From Pisaster brevispinus (taxonomy: Eukaryota; Echinodermata; Asteroidea; Forcipulatida; Asteriidae), in contig JAMKCF010000001.1 in NCBI GenBank assembly GCA_023634235.1, positions 1,726,001 to 1,790,000 on the forward strand: DNA of 64,000 nucleotides, in the 5' to 3' direction. A program made the translations under genes and the position numbers. How positions within the stretch are numbered: position 1 is the first letter of the stretch; the number at the start of each line of letters is the position of its first letter. The notes beneath the pieces are model-generated. The model did not search any database, was not told where the DNA came from, and was given only the letters and a program-made list of their open reading frames with translations. Shown here one piece after another: positions 1 to 8,910 of this stretch.

Positions 1-680
1 CAGGGCACCACTGCAATTGCTGTGGGTGCTGTGGGTTAGTTCGAGGCCTGAATAAAATTAGCATATTTCATGAGAAAGGCTAACTGGATTACTGTAACAC
101 CATGTCATTGTCACAGTATCTGCATGGGGGATGTGCAGGGGACAAAGGACAAGGAGGCAATTGCCTCCATTGCTCTGGTCTTGGCCTTGGTGGCCTTTCA
201 AAGTTTCCCTTAGACTTTCAAATTTTTCAATGGAAGTGACCTGTGCAAAATGAAAATGAGCTTGCCCTCTCAAAGATGAAATTCCAGGCCTACATACTAT
301 GTGTACTTCGCTATATCATGGAGGAAGGCCTCCATGGCTATGTAGAATGTTCGTGTAAGAACTTTGCCGTTGAATTCCACACCAATAAGTAGTGTGAATG
401 TCATTTTTTTTTTAAATTGCCCCTTAAGACACTCTCCCTAATTCTGCAAAAAAGCTCCCTGAAAATAAAACAATCTTTCCGTGTTCTGATAAACAGACAT
501 GAAAACCTCCCTGATTATGGAAACCTCTCCCAATTACATGAATTATGTTGAATGTTATTCTAATCTCTCTGATTGTCTTACAAAATCTCCCTGATTGATG
601 CAAAGGTTTGCAGCTCTGGCATGTCTGGCGTGGGTGTTGGAACTGTGTTTATTTGTTTAATTGTTTGTTTTTCTTTACAG
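1..680. other. Pur gene intron with a dispersed repeat
   Basis: No exon is visible. Bases 150-292 match 12035-12180 closely (both contain TTGCCCTCTCAAAGATGAAA followed by TTCCAGGCCT), so this is a dispersed repeat fragment of at least 140 bp. The rest is AT-rich unique-looking sequence ending in the polypyrimidine tract of the next exon. Confidence 0.7.
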
Positions 681-781
681 GGGTCCAGGAGCTGGCTACG
701 AAGACTCTTAGCGTACAATCCAAGAGATACTACATAGATGTCAAACAAAACAGACGAGGAAAGTTTGTCAAGATTGCAGAG
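681..781 (+). CDS. PURA: Pur gene exon: first half of PUR repeat I
   Basis: The exon follows a pyrimidine-rich tract ending TTTACAG and ends at GAG|GTAAAT. It is 101 nt: 2 nt completing a codon plus 33 codons, ending in phase 0. It encodes [20 protein letters not shown] and onward to VKIAE, the beta-strand half of PUR repeat I. Confidence 0.93.
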
Positions 782-3700
782 GTAAATATGAATTTCAGAT
801 GGAGTAGCATTTTCACAAGCAGGCAAGAGGGTTTTTTTTCAATATGAGTTTAGGATCCCTACCTGCCTACTGCCTCATTCTTCCAAAAGCAACCAACCGA
901 TATGAGTTCTGTAGGATCCCTCAATCCTTCAAAATCAACCAGTATGAGTTCATGTCGGATTCCTACTGCCTCAATCCTTCAAAATCAACCAGTATGAGTT
1001 CATGTCAGATTCCTACTGCCTCAATCCTTCAAAATCAACCAGTATGAGTTCATGTCGGATTCCTACTGCCTCATTCCTCCAAAATCAACTGATATGATTT
1101 CATGTAGGATTCCTACTGCCTCAATTCTCCAAAATCAACTGATATGAGTTAAGTAGGATCCCTGCTGCCTCATTCCTACAAAAGCAACCATTATGATTTG
1201 TGCAGGATCCCCTGTCTCTCAATCATTCAATCTTATCCAAATCTTCCACTTGCTTTTGAAGGACTCCGGAAGATTGAGGTTTAACAATCTTTGCATTGTG
1301 TTATCGTTTAGGTTGGAGCTAGTGGCAGTAAGAGCAGGTTAACACTTGCTATGTCCGCAGCTGCTGCGCTACGTGATCACATGACAGAGTTTAGTGAGCA
1401 CTACGCTCAGCTTGGTCCTCCAAATCCTGATAATCCGCCGGAGGACGGCAGACTCAAGAGTGAGGTCATCATAAATGAAAATAGACGCTACTACCTTGAC
1501 CTCAAAGAAAATGCTAGAGGAAGATTTTTAAAGGTAAGTATGACCTCAGAGTGTGACCTTATGTATTTTGACAAATGCAAGTGAAAACAGTGGCAGGTGA
1601 AAGTGATTGTGTGAAGGATAGTGGAACTAAAGTTTCACCTCACTAAGTGTGCCTAATAAGCCCTGTTCACACTGTATCTCTTATCCCCGTGGAATACAGC
1701 CCTGGGGAGGCCCCGGGAGTTTTTTTACCCCACGGTTACCCCGGTGCACTTTCACACTGTGTCCCTATTCCACGGGGTTCTGGTTGCACGCTTCAAGAAT
1801 ACCCCAGGGTTTTACTGCTTACCCCTACTCCAGAGCAGGGGTGGCTATTCCCCGGGGTAAGCCAATTTGCCAGGGTAGATCAGGGGTAAAGCGATCCAAG
1901 TGTGAAAAGACTGGCCGTTGTTCCCCGGGGTTGCCCCCGGGGAATAGAGTAGTGTGAAAAGGGCTATAGACACAATCGGCGAGCGAAGTCATGCGACTCA
2001 CATGGCTCATAGTGGTTATGCAATGTAAACAAACCGAGCAAGAAATGCACAGTGTGCATGGGAAAGCATTTCTGCTTCCGGGTGCTTCTGTTGTAAGGTG
2101 GGTTGCAGCCGGGCTTTTCCATGCTAACACTGCTAGCCTCTTTCTTTGTTTGTTTGCATTGCATGCGTCGCTTGACTCCGGTCTCCGATTCTGTCTTTAG
2201 GAACCCACTTTTTAAGTTCAAAATGAAGCCATCATAAATGGAAACAGATGTGACTACCTTGATCTCAAAGAAAATGCTAAGTTTTTTTAAGTTAGTTGTG
2301 ACTTCAGAGAAATATCCAGGGAAAACCCACAGAATCAGGCAGGGACTAAAAGCCCAATCCACATAGTGCCCCCTGATACCACTACGCCAACCAGACTGCC
2401 TTAGTGGTAGCCCCTCGCCAATTGCTAGTGAAAACAGTGGCAGGCGCAAATGATTTTGTGAGGGTTTGTGAAACTAAAGTTGAGTTTCACTTATGAGGTC
2501 TTCCTAATTAGGAAACCACAAGTTCAAAATGAGGTGTGTAAGTTTTCAGCATTGATAAGTTGATAAGTGCAAGTGTGACAGATGTGATTCTTAATTGAGG
2601 CAATAGAGGCAGTTGCTAAATGCAATGTGGAAACTGTGGCGGGCAAAAGTTATTGTGTGGAGGAGTGTTGAATTAAAGTTTTATTTCGCTTCATACAATA
2701 GCGGCTAAATTAGGAAACCACAACTTCAAAATGAGGTACTTGCCTAAACTTAGTAACATTGATATTAAATTTGCATGGTCTGATTAGCGCTGAAAGACTT
2801 TTCTTTTTCTTTCTCTGAACGAACGTTGACAGATGATGATGTCAAAGCGACAGACATAGACAAACTTTTGCATACTATGCCACGGACAATACACAAAATG
2901 CATAACATGCAAAATTGTTTGCACATGGCTGATGGACTTGAGATTATGTCGGGTCACGACAAAATGATTTTTAAATTTTTTTTATTCATAAGGCCCTACT
3001 ACTTAGTCATAGACAGATTTTTTTTGTGCAATACCGAAAATGATAACTTCCTTGAACCTATGAAATTAGCTACTTTTATTCAAATTTTAAAACTAAATTC
3101 TTGAGTAAAAAAACTATTCTCGGCCAAAAAAAAAGACCTAGCATCTCAACTCCAAATTTGGTGTGTTGGTTGGTCTTGGAATCCCTCAGAAGAAGTGTCA
3201 AGGTCATTATGGCTAAAACAAGAGAACTGTTGTGGGAGCGATAACTCAAGAAGGACTTGGCACATTGACTACAAACTTGTGTGTATTGGTTTAGGATCCC
3301 CCAGAAGCCTAGTTTGTTTTTTGACCAAAATATGCTAAGGTCATTATGGCTATAATAAACCAAACAAATGTCCGAGTGATAACACAGGAAGAATTTGATT
3401 AATCACAGCATGGTATTTGCACTTGTCAGCACACCATTGTTATTTGTATTAGGCCTACATGTATTATTTACGGAATTGGACCAAGCCATTATAGATAGTT
3501 CCCAATAGACGCCATCTGTACGGGCAAATTGCATTTTGGCTTGCAGGCGCATCAAGCGCTCAAATTATTAACGCAGCCGCGCAGTTTACTAACCAATCGT
3601 GAAACGAGTTTTGTGAAATGGGCGCGTGCTGCACGCCGTTCTCACGCAAAACGCATGACTGTGTGTTCCAAATTGCCCGTAAAGATGGCCGATTTACGTC

Positions 3701-6700
3701 ATATTGCAACCTATGCAACCTATCTATGTTTTGTTTGTTGTATACCTCGCAGGTTTCCCAGACAATAAACAGAGCGCGGCGTACTCAGATTGCCCTCCCT
3801 GCGCAAGGATTAGTGGAATTCAAAAATGCACTCACAGAGCTCTTAGATGAGTTTGGTACGGAGAACGGAGCAGGTGAGTGAATAAAAAAGCCCGTACTCG
3901 CTTGCACAGGGTGTTGTAGAATGAAACCCCAAACAGATCACTAACCTACCATGTGTGTACAGTACACTGTATGTAAGTTTAATAGATGAAAAATAGTATT
4001 AGCTGTCGTAAACTGCTTACCAACCAAAAGGACCTACATGTATGGTGTAAATGCAAAAATAAAAGTTAGTGGCGTGACGTTTCGACCCCAGCAGAGCCTT
4101 ACTTGAAGGCTTTCTCGAGAAAGACTCTGCAAGGGTCGAAACGTCAGGTCACTAACTATTTTTGTTGTTGCAAGTTTAATAGATGTTAATTAGGGAGCGT
4201 CTCAGAAGTCGGAAAGGCAGGAACGTTCTTTTTGGAACGATAGAGTATGCCTGCGGGCGTACCTGGACCGGTCTGTTGGACCGCCCGTGCGTTCCGTTGG
4301 ATCGTTCAAAATGCCAACGCGTAATAAATATTTTCTCATGTAGGAACGTTCCTGTGGAACGTTCCGCGGGACCGGGCGACGTGTCCCAATTGTGGAAATG
4401 AGCCCGTGTAGGGTTGAAACAAACAAGTGACGTGATGATAGTACGTGCACGTACCTGCATGAAGATGGGTGACAGTTTTGGAGGACTTGACGGTATAATG
4501 CATACTGTTATTACCGTTATTAGCTTGTTTAACATGCGGTCGGCATTTTATAGAATTTAAAATAAAACAACAAACCTGCTCTCTGTTTGTTGATTAACAT
4601 AATAATAACAGTTTTATTTGGTGTGTGAATATATGATTCCAGTGCCATATGTTTTAAAGTACACATAGCGTATTTGAGTATGCTTGAATGACACTCCAAC
4701 AATAAAATGTAGCAACAATGCTATTCAATTACTATTATCGTTTGTTAACTTTCAACAGATCCTAGAGTTGTGCATTACATAGTGGATTGTACTCCCTTTT
4801 GATTTTGACACATTATTTTGACATTAATTTTTCTCAACATAAATAAACAAACGAACCGAAAAAAGATAACGAAAGCAAAAAATATAATTAAAAGTGTTGG
4901 TTAGTTACGACGAAGACGAGCGGCCGGAACATTGTAAGCCGGGGGAAATGTCTGCTCAACCCACCCGACCAGCCTCCCCCGCCCGGTATTTAAAAAATAA
5001 TAGCATCACTACTAAGAATGTGTGTAAACCACATTGCCCAGGGCTTCAATTTATTTCAATTAATATGACCAGAGGACGTACCTTTTTAAATGCTTCGAAG
5101 AAGACTTCAAAGGAAGTAAGATTTCAGCAGAATCACATACAGGCGTAATTCTAACATTAATTAATAAGTACACACCTCGGACCATCTACGAACGACAAGT
5201 ACGTTTCTCCGTTCCACTGGACCGTTCTAAAGGAACGTTCGGCTTAATCGGCACAGTTCTGCGGTCCAGTGGAACGTTCCGGCAGTCCACTGGATCGCAG
5301 ACATACGCCCACAGGAACGTTCTTTTGCGCCTAGAACGTGCCCGACATTTGAGACGCTCCCTTAGATATAAAGATTATTACATACATATTTGGTTTTTGC
5401 CCTTACACTGATGTGTACTAGGCACTGCAGGGCTCGAATTTAACACTGGACCGCAGGCCCGAGGCCAGTGATTTAAGCATCGGGCCAGTAAACTCATAAC
5501 CGGACAAGCCCGGTGGTCTTGTGTTTTACTATTGTGTAATAATAGGCTAACTCACTGTGTAATATTTTTGTGGAAAAAAAATGTTGACTATGAGTCTGAT
5601 AAACAACTTTAAATTCTCTTCAGTTTCAGAGTACTATCCACGTAAGACAAACGAGATAGATTTTCTTTTAGTGCTTGTTCAACTCATTTTGATTCTGGTC
5701 TTGTAAAATAAATTCTGGTCCAGTAAAAAGTTTGAGCTACAAGCCCTGCAGACTTGTAGATATTTCCCCCAAATTCGAGCCCTGCACTGTGTACTCAGTA
5801 CTTTTCCGAGTTCTGTGAAAAAAAATCCACAGGCAAATCACTCAGGTGGTATTCCAACCCATGACCTTTGCAATCCTAGAGCAGATGTCTTACCAAGAGA
5901 CCACTGAGCTACTAGCCTGGTGGCTAGGGGCAGCTTGAATCCTATGTTTTATCAGCGAGTAACGGAATGATTTAGTAGAGGTTTTAAAACTTTGTATTTT
6001 GGATGCTTCGTGGCGTGTCGTGGCCAAGCGGTTAAGAGCACCGGACTCAAGTTCTGGTGTTTCTGATCACCAGAGTGTGAGTTCGAGTCCAGGTCGTGAC
6101 ACTTGTGTCCTTGAGCAAGATACTTTACCACAATTGCTTTGTCCTTCGGATGGGACATTAAGCCGTTGGTCCCGTGTACTAGGATTGGTAGTGCACGTAA
6201 AAGAACCCAGAATGTTTATCGTGAAAGAGTAGGGGTTAACCTCGGTGTTTCTGGTTCACATAGCAAGCACCCTTGTTTACAGGTTTCCACAGGCTTGCGA
6301 GCTACAGTGATTAAGTTCACTTATGAGGCATCCTTGGTTTAATTACCAGAAATATATAATAATAATAAAGAATATTATTTGTTTTTGATACTCAGTACTT
6401 TCCCAAGTTACTTTGTCGAGTTCAGGAAAGTACTGAGTATACAGTGCTTTATACATATTGGCGTAAGGGCAAGAACCAAACCGTATTTACTGTATAATAT
6501 ATTGGTTACACACAATTTATTACATGGTTATACTTGGTTCTTATGTAGGGCACATATCCTAGTACATGTAGCTACAATGTAGATCAAGGCGCTATTAGAC
6601 TACATTACTAACCTTGTTCACTAAGCTCTGTAAATCATTGCAGTACCCGCTGCTAAGGATTCGAACCTGCCTCTAGCCATTGGGCTAGCTCGGTGGTCTA

Positions 6701-8910
6701 GTGGTAAGACATCTGCTCTAGCAATGCAAAGGTCATTGGTTCGAATCCCACCCGAGTGATTGCCTGTGGATTTTTTTTTTCACAGAGCTCGGGAAAGCAC
6801 TGAGCATACAGTGCTTAATACACATCAGTGTAAGGGAAAAAACAAAATTAAAATTATTATCCTTGTTCACCAAGCATACTTACATGTACCTTTCTCAATT
6901 CCCTGTGGAGCATAAAACCCAAAGTTCCCATTAATACACCAGGGTGGTTAAGTGCCTTAATGAAAATACCTGGCTCGCATACAATTCACATACTAGTACA
7001 AAATGTAGCTAGATCAAGACGCTTTAGAACATTGGCACTCCTGTTCATCAGGCATACTTCCTCAGACTTTCTCAACACCCTAGGGAGCATACAACCCAAG
7101 TTGCTTATAGTAGCCTTGAGGGTTTTATCCAACACATTACTGCCTCAGTCCTGTCAGGTTCCCATTTATACACCTGGGTGAAGGGAAGCAATTGTGGTTA
7201 AGTGCCTTAATGTACTCAAGGACACAAGTATCATGACCGGGGAACTGAACCCACAATCCGATGATTTGCTCATCAAAACTGATGTTCACGACCGTTTGGC
7301 CGTGACACGCAGGGCTTGAATTTGACACTGGACCGCCGGCCCGAGGCCAGTGATTTTAGCCTCGGGCCAGTAAACTTACAGTATGAACTGACGAGTCCGG
7401 CGGTCTTGTGTGTTTCAATTGTGCCCATGTGTATTATCTTCAACAGAAAGAAATGATGTTCAAATGTTGACCTTGAGTTTGGTATTTATACAATTCCGTT
7501 GAGTATCAAAATAATACTTACCCATATAGACAAATGAGAAAAATCTGCAATGTACATGTTAAACTGTGCAGAAAGTTCTTTCCGGTCTTATGAAAGATTC
7601 TGGTCCGGTAAACATCGCAAGCTACAAGCCCTGCGGTCTTGTGGAATTTTATCCCAAATTTGAGCCCTGACACGCCATGATTTGTTTTGTTACTACTGTA
7701 CAATAAGTTTCAGTTGTGAGTTATTAACTCAATGACTTATAATTTGTCAATCTTAGCTGAAGGTCAACCCGAGCTGCCAGAGAACCGTTTTATTAGAGTT
7801 GAAAACAAGAATTTCTACTTTGATATCGGCAACAACTATAGAGGTATCTTCATGCGCGTTAGTGAAGTACAGGTAAGAGCTCAGTCTGGGAACGTTTAAC
7901 ACTCAAACCTCTCGCATTTTCCAGATGCGTTGAGCCTCTCACAGGGAGTAGTCAGGCTCTGCACGAGCCATTGCAATTCGCACAACTAATTGCTTCTTAA
8001 AGAGGGGGCTACAAGATCAAATTCATTTTTCAATAGAGTCCTTATGACTGTTAAAATGGTGTAAAATGCCACTTTGTTTGTTAGCCTTCCAGTGCAATTT
8101 TTGTCAAAATCACAAGCAGTTTGATTACGTCAAACTTAAAATATATGGTCTGTACATTTTTTGAATTTTCAGATCGTCCTTGAATTTTGATGATATTCAA
8201 TGAGCATAGATTTTGACCTTTAAACTGTTGCAGAATTTCCTCTTTTCCTCGGTTGCACTATTTTGGAAGTCAATGTCCCTGTTTGTTATATATATGTACA
8301 GTGTAGTATCAACTTAAGGTAACGCGGCATTTACATGCTTACCCGTTGGCTCCAAATATGGTGGGCGTGGCACAGTTGCCACGTGTGACATGGTGCAAGG
8401 GGTCAAGTGTCAAACTGTTCGGGTGTTGAATTCGCCGTATTTTTGACCACGTGAGGGTGATAAATTTCACATGAAATACAAGTAAACAAACAGGGTTTTT
8501 TCACTTTTTTATCGCTATTTTTTATGTATTTCTTCATTGGTGCAAGAAAACTACAAACAGGCAATTATAATAAGCTAAAACTGCTCTTGTGATGCAAGAC
8601 TTTCCCTGATGACAGCGCCCTCACGCGGTCAAAAATATGGTCAATTGCACGAAGTGACTGCAAAAAAAGCGCTGTGTGGATTCTAACGTGCATTACACCA
8701 CCCACATTTACAAAGGGAATTGTTTGACCTCCTCAGCCACGCAATCAGTACCGTACATCCATCACTATCCCAGAGCGGTCATGGTCTCGTTTCCGTGACA
8801 TCTTCACCGATTACGTGGATAAGATGAAGGATCTACGAGCCGCTCCCACTGAAGAGGATGATCCCGACCAGGATCCAGGAGAAATCGAGGGAGACGGTGA
8901 TGAAGAGTAA
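681..8910 (+). CDS. PURA: Pur-alpha/beta single-stranded nucleic-acid binding protein, 3' five exons (5' partial)
   Basis: This gene encodes a purine-rich element binding protein of the Pur family, which binds single-stranded GGN-rich DNA and RNA and acts in transcription, replication and mRNA transport (family knowledge). Exons 681-781, 1312-1533, 3753-3873, 7757-7872 and 8737-8910 join in frame to 243 codons plus a TAA stop. All three PUR repeats are visible: [28 protein letters not shown] and [14 protein letters not shown] each start a repeat, and [11 protein letters not shown] is a family signature. The tail is acidic ([10 protein letters not shown]), as in Pur proteins. The first visible exon begins in phase 1, so the start codon and the glycine-rich N terminus lie left of the window. 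The introns carry many repeats. Vertebrate PURA has its coding region in one exon; here it is split. I cannot separate alpha from beta, and invertebrates usually have a single member. Confidence 0.94.
845..1215. repeat. 50-bp minisatellite in a Pur intron
   Basis: AGTATGAGTT recurs at exactly 941, 991 and 1041, and the surrounding unit (TCCTACTGCCTCAATCCTTC and AAAATCAACC) repeats with a 50-bp period. The central three copies are almost identical; the outer copies are more diverged (GATATGATTT, TTATGATTTG variants). Short open frames across it are repeat-driven and not coding. Confidence 0.92.
1312..1533 (+). CDS. PURA: Pur gene exon: end of PUR repeat I and start of repeat II
   Basis: The acceptor is CGTTTAG|GTTGGA and the donor AAAG|GTAAGT; the exon is 222 nt, 74 codons, phase 0 at both ends. 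It encodes the helix of repeat I ([20 protein letters not shown]), a proline-rich linker ([17 protein letters not shown]) and the strands of repeat II ending RGRFLK. Decayed copies of its 3' end follow in the next intron. Confidence 0.94.
1657..1968. mobile_element. MITE with CCCTGTTCACACT terminal inverted repeats
   Basis: The left end AGCCCTGTTCACACT is the near reverse complement of the right end AGTGTGAAAAGGGCT. TA flanks both sides, and the GC-rich interior holds several further self-complementary CCCCGGGG blocks. The 312-bp size, lack of coding and palindromic interior fit a non-autonomous DNA transposon. Confidence 0.75.
1975..2200. mobile_element. Degenerate inverted-repeat element
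   Basis: The segment 2017-2036 (GGTTATGCAATGTAAACAAA) is partly mirrored by 2142-2165 (TTTGTTTGTTTGCATTGCAT), and the outer GCGAAGTCATGCGACTCACA is loosely complementary to the right edge near 2165-2180. The inner GAAATGCACAGTG and AAAGCATTTC also pair. I read this as an old MITE next to the 1657-1968 element; the ends are uncertain. Confidence 0.45.
2205..2760 (+). pseudogene. Decayed tandem copies of a Pur exon and its flanking intron
   Basis: Bases 2222-2310 match the 3' part of the 1312-1533 exon and its donor: CATCATAAATG, GACTACCTTGATCTCAAAGA and AAATGCTA are shared. The copy has lost the AGAGGAAG segment, the GTAAGT donor has become GTTAGT, and the frame hits a TAA after KFF. The intron piece beginning GAAAACAGTGGCAGG (1587) recurs at 2428 and, more diverged, at 2627. 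AGGAAACCACAAGTTCAAAA at about 2509 recurs at 2715. So the exon end plus about 150 bp of intron was duplicated at least twice in tandem, and the copies then decayed. Confidence 0.72.
3487..3715. mobile_element. Palindromic MITE with GCCATCTTTACGGGCAAATT-type ends
   Basis: ACGCCATCTGTACGGGCAAA at 3510-3529 is the near reverse complement of AATTGCCCGTAAAGATGGCC at 3671-3690. Parts of the same family recur at 25975-26010 (GGCCATCTTTACGGGCAACT) and 26530-26650 (CAGTCATGCGTTTCGCGTGA and the CGATTGGTTAGTTAACGC arm). It sits just before a Pur exon acceptor. Confidence 0.7.
3753..3873 (+). CDS. PURA: Pur gene exon: end of PUR repeat II
   Basis: The acceptor is ACCTCGCAG|GTTTCC and the donor GCAG|GTGAGT; the exon is 121 nt, phase 0 in and phase 1 out. 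It encodes [20 protein letters not shown] followed by [20 protein letters not shown], the helical end of repeat II. A palindromic MITE ends about 40 bp upstream of the acceptor. Confidence 0.93.
4063..4165. repeat. Short inverted repeat (GTCGAAACGTCA type)
   Basis: AGTTAGTGGCGTGACGTTTC plus GACCC on the left pairs with GGGTCGAAACGTCAGGTCAC plus TAACT on the right. The arms are about 27 bp each and the internal loop also pairs (GAGCC..AAGGCTTTCTCGAGAAAG). It looks like a small hairpin MITE or its footprint. Confidence 0.6.
4193..5361. mobile_element. PIF/Harbinger-like non-autonomous transposon, 1169 bp, TTA target duplication
   Basis: The left end GGGAGCGTCTCA (4193-4204) is a perfect inverted match of the right end TGAGACGCTCCC (5350-5361), and both are flanked by TTA (4190-4192 and 5362-5364). 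A 3-bp TTA/TWA duplication with GGG-type ends is what PIF/Harbinger elements leave (established knowledge). Subterminal regions are full of GGAACGTTC and GGACCG motifs in both orientations, possible transposase-binding sites. No transposase frame is visible, so the copy is non-autonomous. It lies in the Pur intron between 3873 and 7757. Confidence 0.82.
5390..5925 (-). mobile_element. tRNA-like SINE (family 2), split by a later transposon
   Basis: Read on the minus strand, 5925-5784 followed by 5428-5390 matches the plus-strand copy at 6680-6850: a tRNA-like head, then the poly-T/CACAGAGCTCGGGAAAG body, then the ACACATCAGTGTAAGGG tail. The insertion 5429-5783 separates body from tail. The head shows TGGTCTAGTGGTAAG-like A-box spacing in the sister copy. 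Confidence 0.72.
5429..5783. mobile_element. 355-bp DNA transposon, AGGGCTCGAATTT ends, 7-bp target duplication (copy 1)
   Basis: The ends AGGGCTCGAATTT and AAATTCGAGCCCT are perfect inverted repeats. The flanks are GCACTGC (5422-5428) and GCACTGT (5784-5790). The uninterrupted SINE at 6680-6850 has GCACTGT (minus strand) at this exact site, so it serves as an empty site. A second copy is at 7311-7668. There is no coding capacity. Confidence 0.85.
6009..6345 (+). mobile_element. tRNA-Leu-derived SINE (family 1)
   Basis: Bases 6015-6102 resemble a leucine tRNA: A box TGGCCAAGCGGTTAAGAG, anticodon loop CTCAAGT (CAA), and B box GTTCGAGTCC, closing with GTCGTGACAC. A conserved body follows (CTTGTGTCCTTGAGCAAGAT, then GTGCACGTAAAAGAACCCAG), and AT-rich ATAATAATAATAAAG lies downstream. 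Related copies lie at 7137-7310 (minus), 34775-35110 (plus) and 55590-55910 (minus). It is a retrotransposon head, not a functional tRNA gene. Confidence 0.82.
6390..6480 (+). mobile_element. Tail fragment of SINE family 2
   Basis: GAAAGTACTGAGTATACAGT at 6425-6444, followed by GCTTTATACATATTGGCGTA, matches the tail of the family 2 SINE at 6795-6835. No tRNA-like head is present, so this is a truncated copy. Confidence 0.55.
6680..6850 (+). mobile_element. tRNA-like SINE (family 2), uninterrupted copy
   Basis: The head at 6688-6760 has an A-box-like GGTGGTCTAGTGGTAAGACA and a B box GGTTCGAATCCC. The body has TGCCTGTGGA, a T run, CACAGAGCTCGGGAAAGCAC, and the tail CATCAGTGTAAGG. It is the sister of 5390-5925 and shows what that copy looked like before it was interrupted. 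Confidence 0.75.
7137..7310 (-). mobile_element. Truncated tRNA-Leu SINE (family 1), minus strand
   Basis: AAGGACACAAGTATCATGAC followed by a decayed head to CGTTTGGCCGTGACACGC (7293-7310) is the reverse complement of the family 1 SINE. The transposon 7311-7668 is inserted exactly at its edge. Confidence 0.65.
7311..7668. mobile_element. 358-bp DNA transposon, AGGGCTTGAATTT ends, 7-bp target duplication (copy 2)
   Basis: The ends AGGGCTTGAATTT and AAATTTGAGCCCT are inverted repeats, flanked by a perfect GACACGC duplication (7304-7310 and 7669-7675). The left 80 bp match copy 1 (CACTGGACCG..GGCCCGAGGCCAGTGATTT), and the right end shares GCTACAAGCCCTGC. The interior differs. It lies less than 100 bp upstream of a Pur exon acceptor. 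Confidence 0.85.
7757..7872 (+). CDS. PURA: Pur gene exon: start of PUR repeat III
   Basis: The acceptor is CAATCTTAG|CTGAAG and the donor ACAG|GTAAGA; the exon is 116 nt, phase 1 in and phase 0 out. It encodes [20 protein letters not shown] and onward through [11 protein letters not shown], the strand half of repeat III, which mediates dimerisation in the family. Confidence 0.93.
8436..8645. repeat. Inverted repeat in the last Pur intron
   Basis: CCGTATTTTTGACCACGTGA plus GGGTG at about 8441-8465 pairs with CGCCCTCACGCGGTCAAAAA plus TATGG at 8606-8640. The arms are about 25 bp with few mismatches, 140 bp apart. It is possibly an old MITE; the ends are not defined. Confidence 0.5.
8737..8910 (+). 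CDS. PURA: Pur gene terminal coding exon: end of repeat III and acidic tail
   Basis: The acceptor is CCTCCTCAG|CCACGC and the exon reads 57 codons to TAA at 8908-8910. It encodes [20 protein letters not shown] followed by the repeat III helix and an acidic tail rich in D and E. A 3' UTR must follow. I see no convincing AATAAA close by; the nearest candidates (about 10037, 11320 and 14818) are too distant to choose between. Confidence 0.92.
   Translation, partial: PRNQYRTSITIPERSWSRFRDIFTDYVDKMKDLRAAPTEEDDPDQDPGEIEGDGDEE

Noticed and set aside
6015..6102. Leucine tRNA gene
   Set aside because: The head is tRNA-Leu-like, but it is followed by a SINE body that recurs at three other places in the window with decayed heads.
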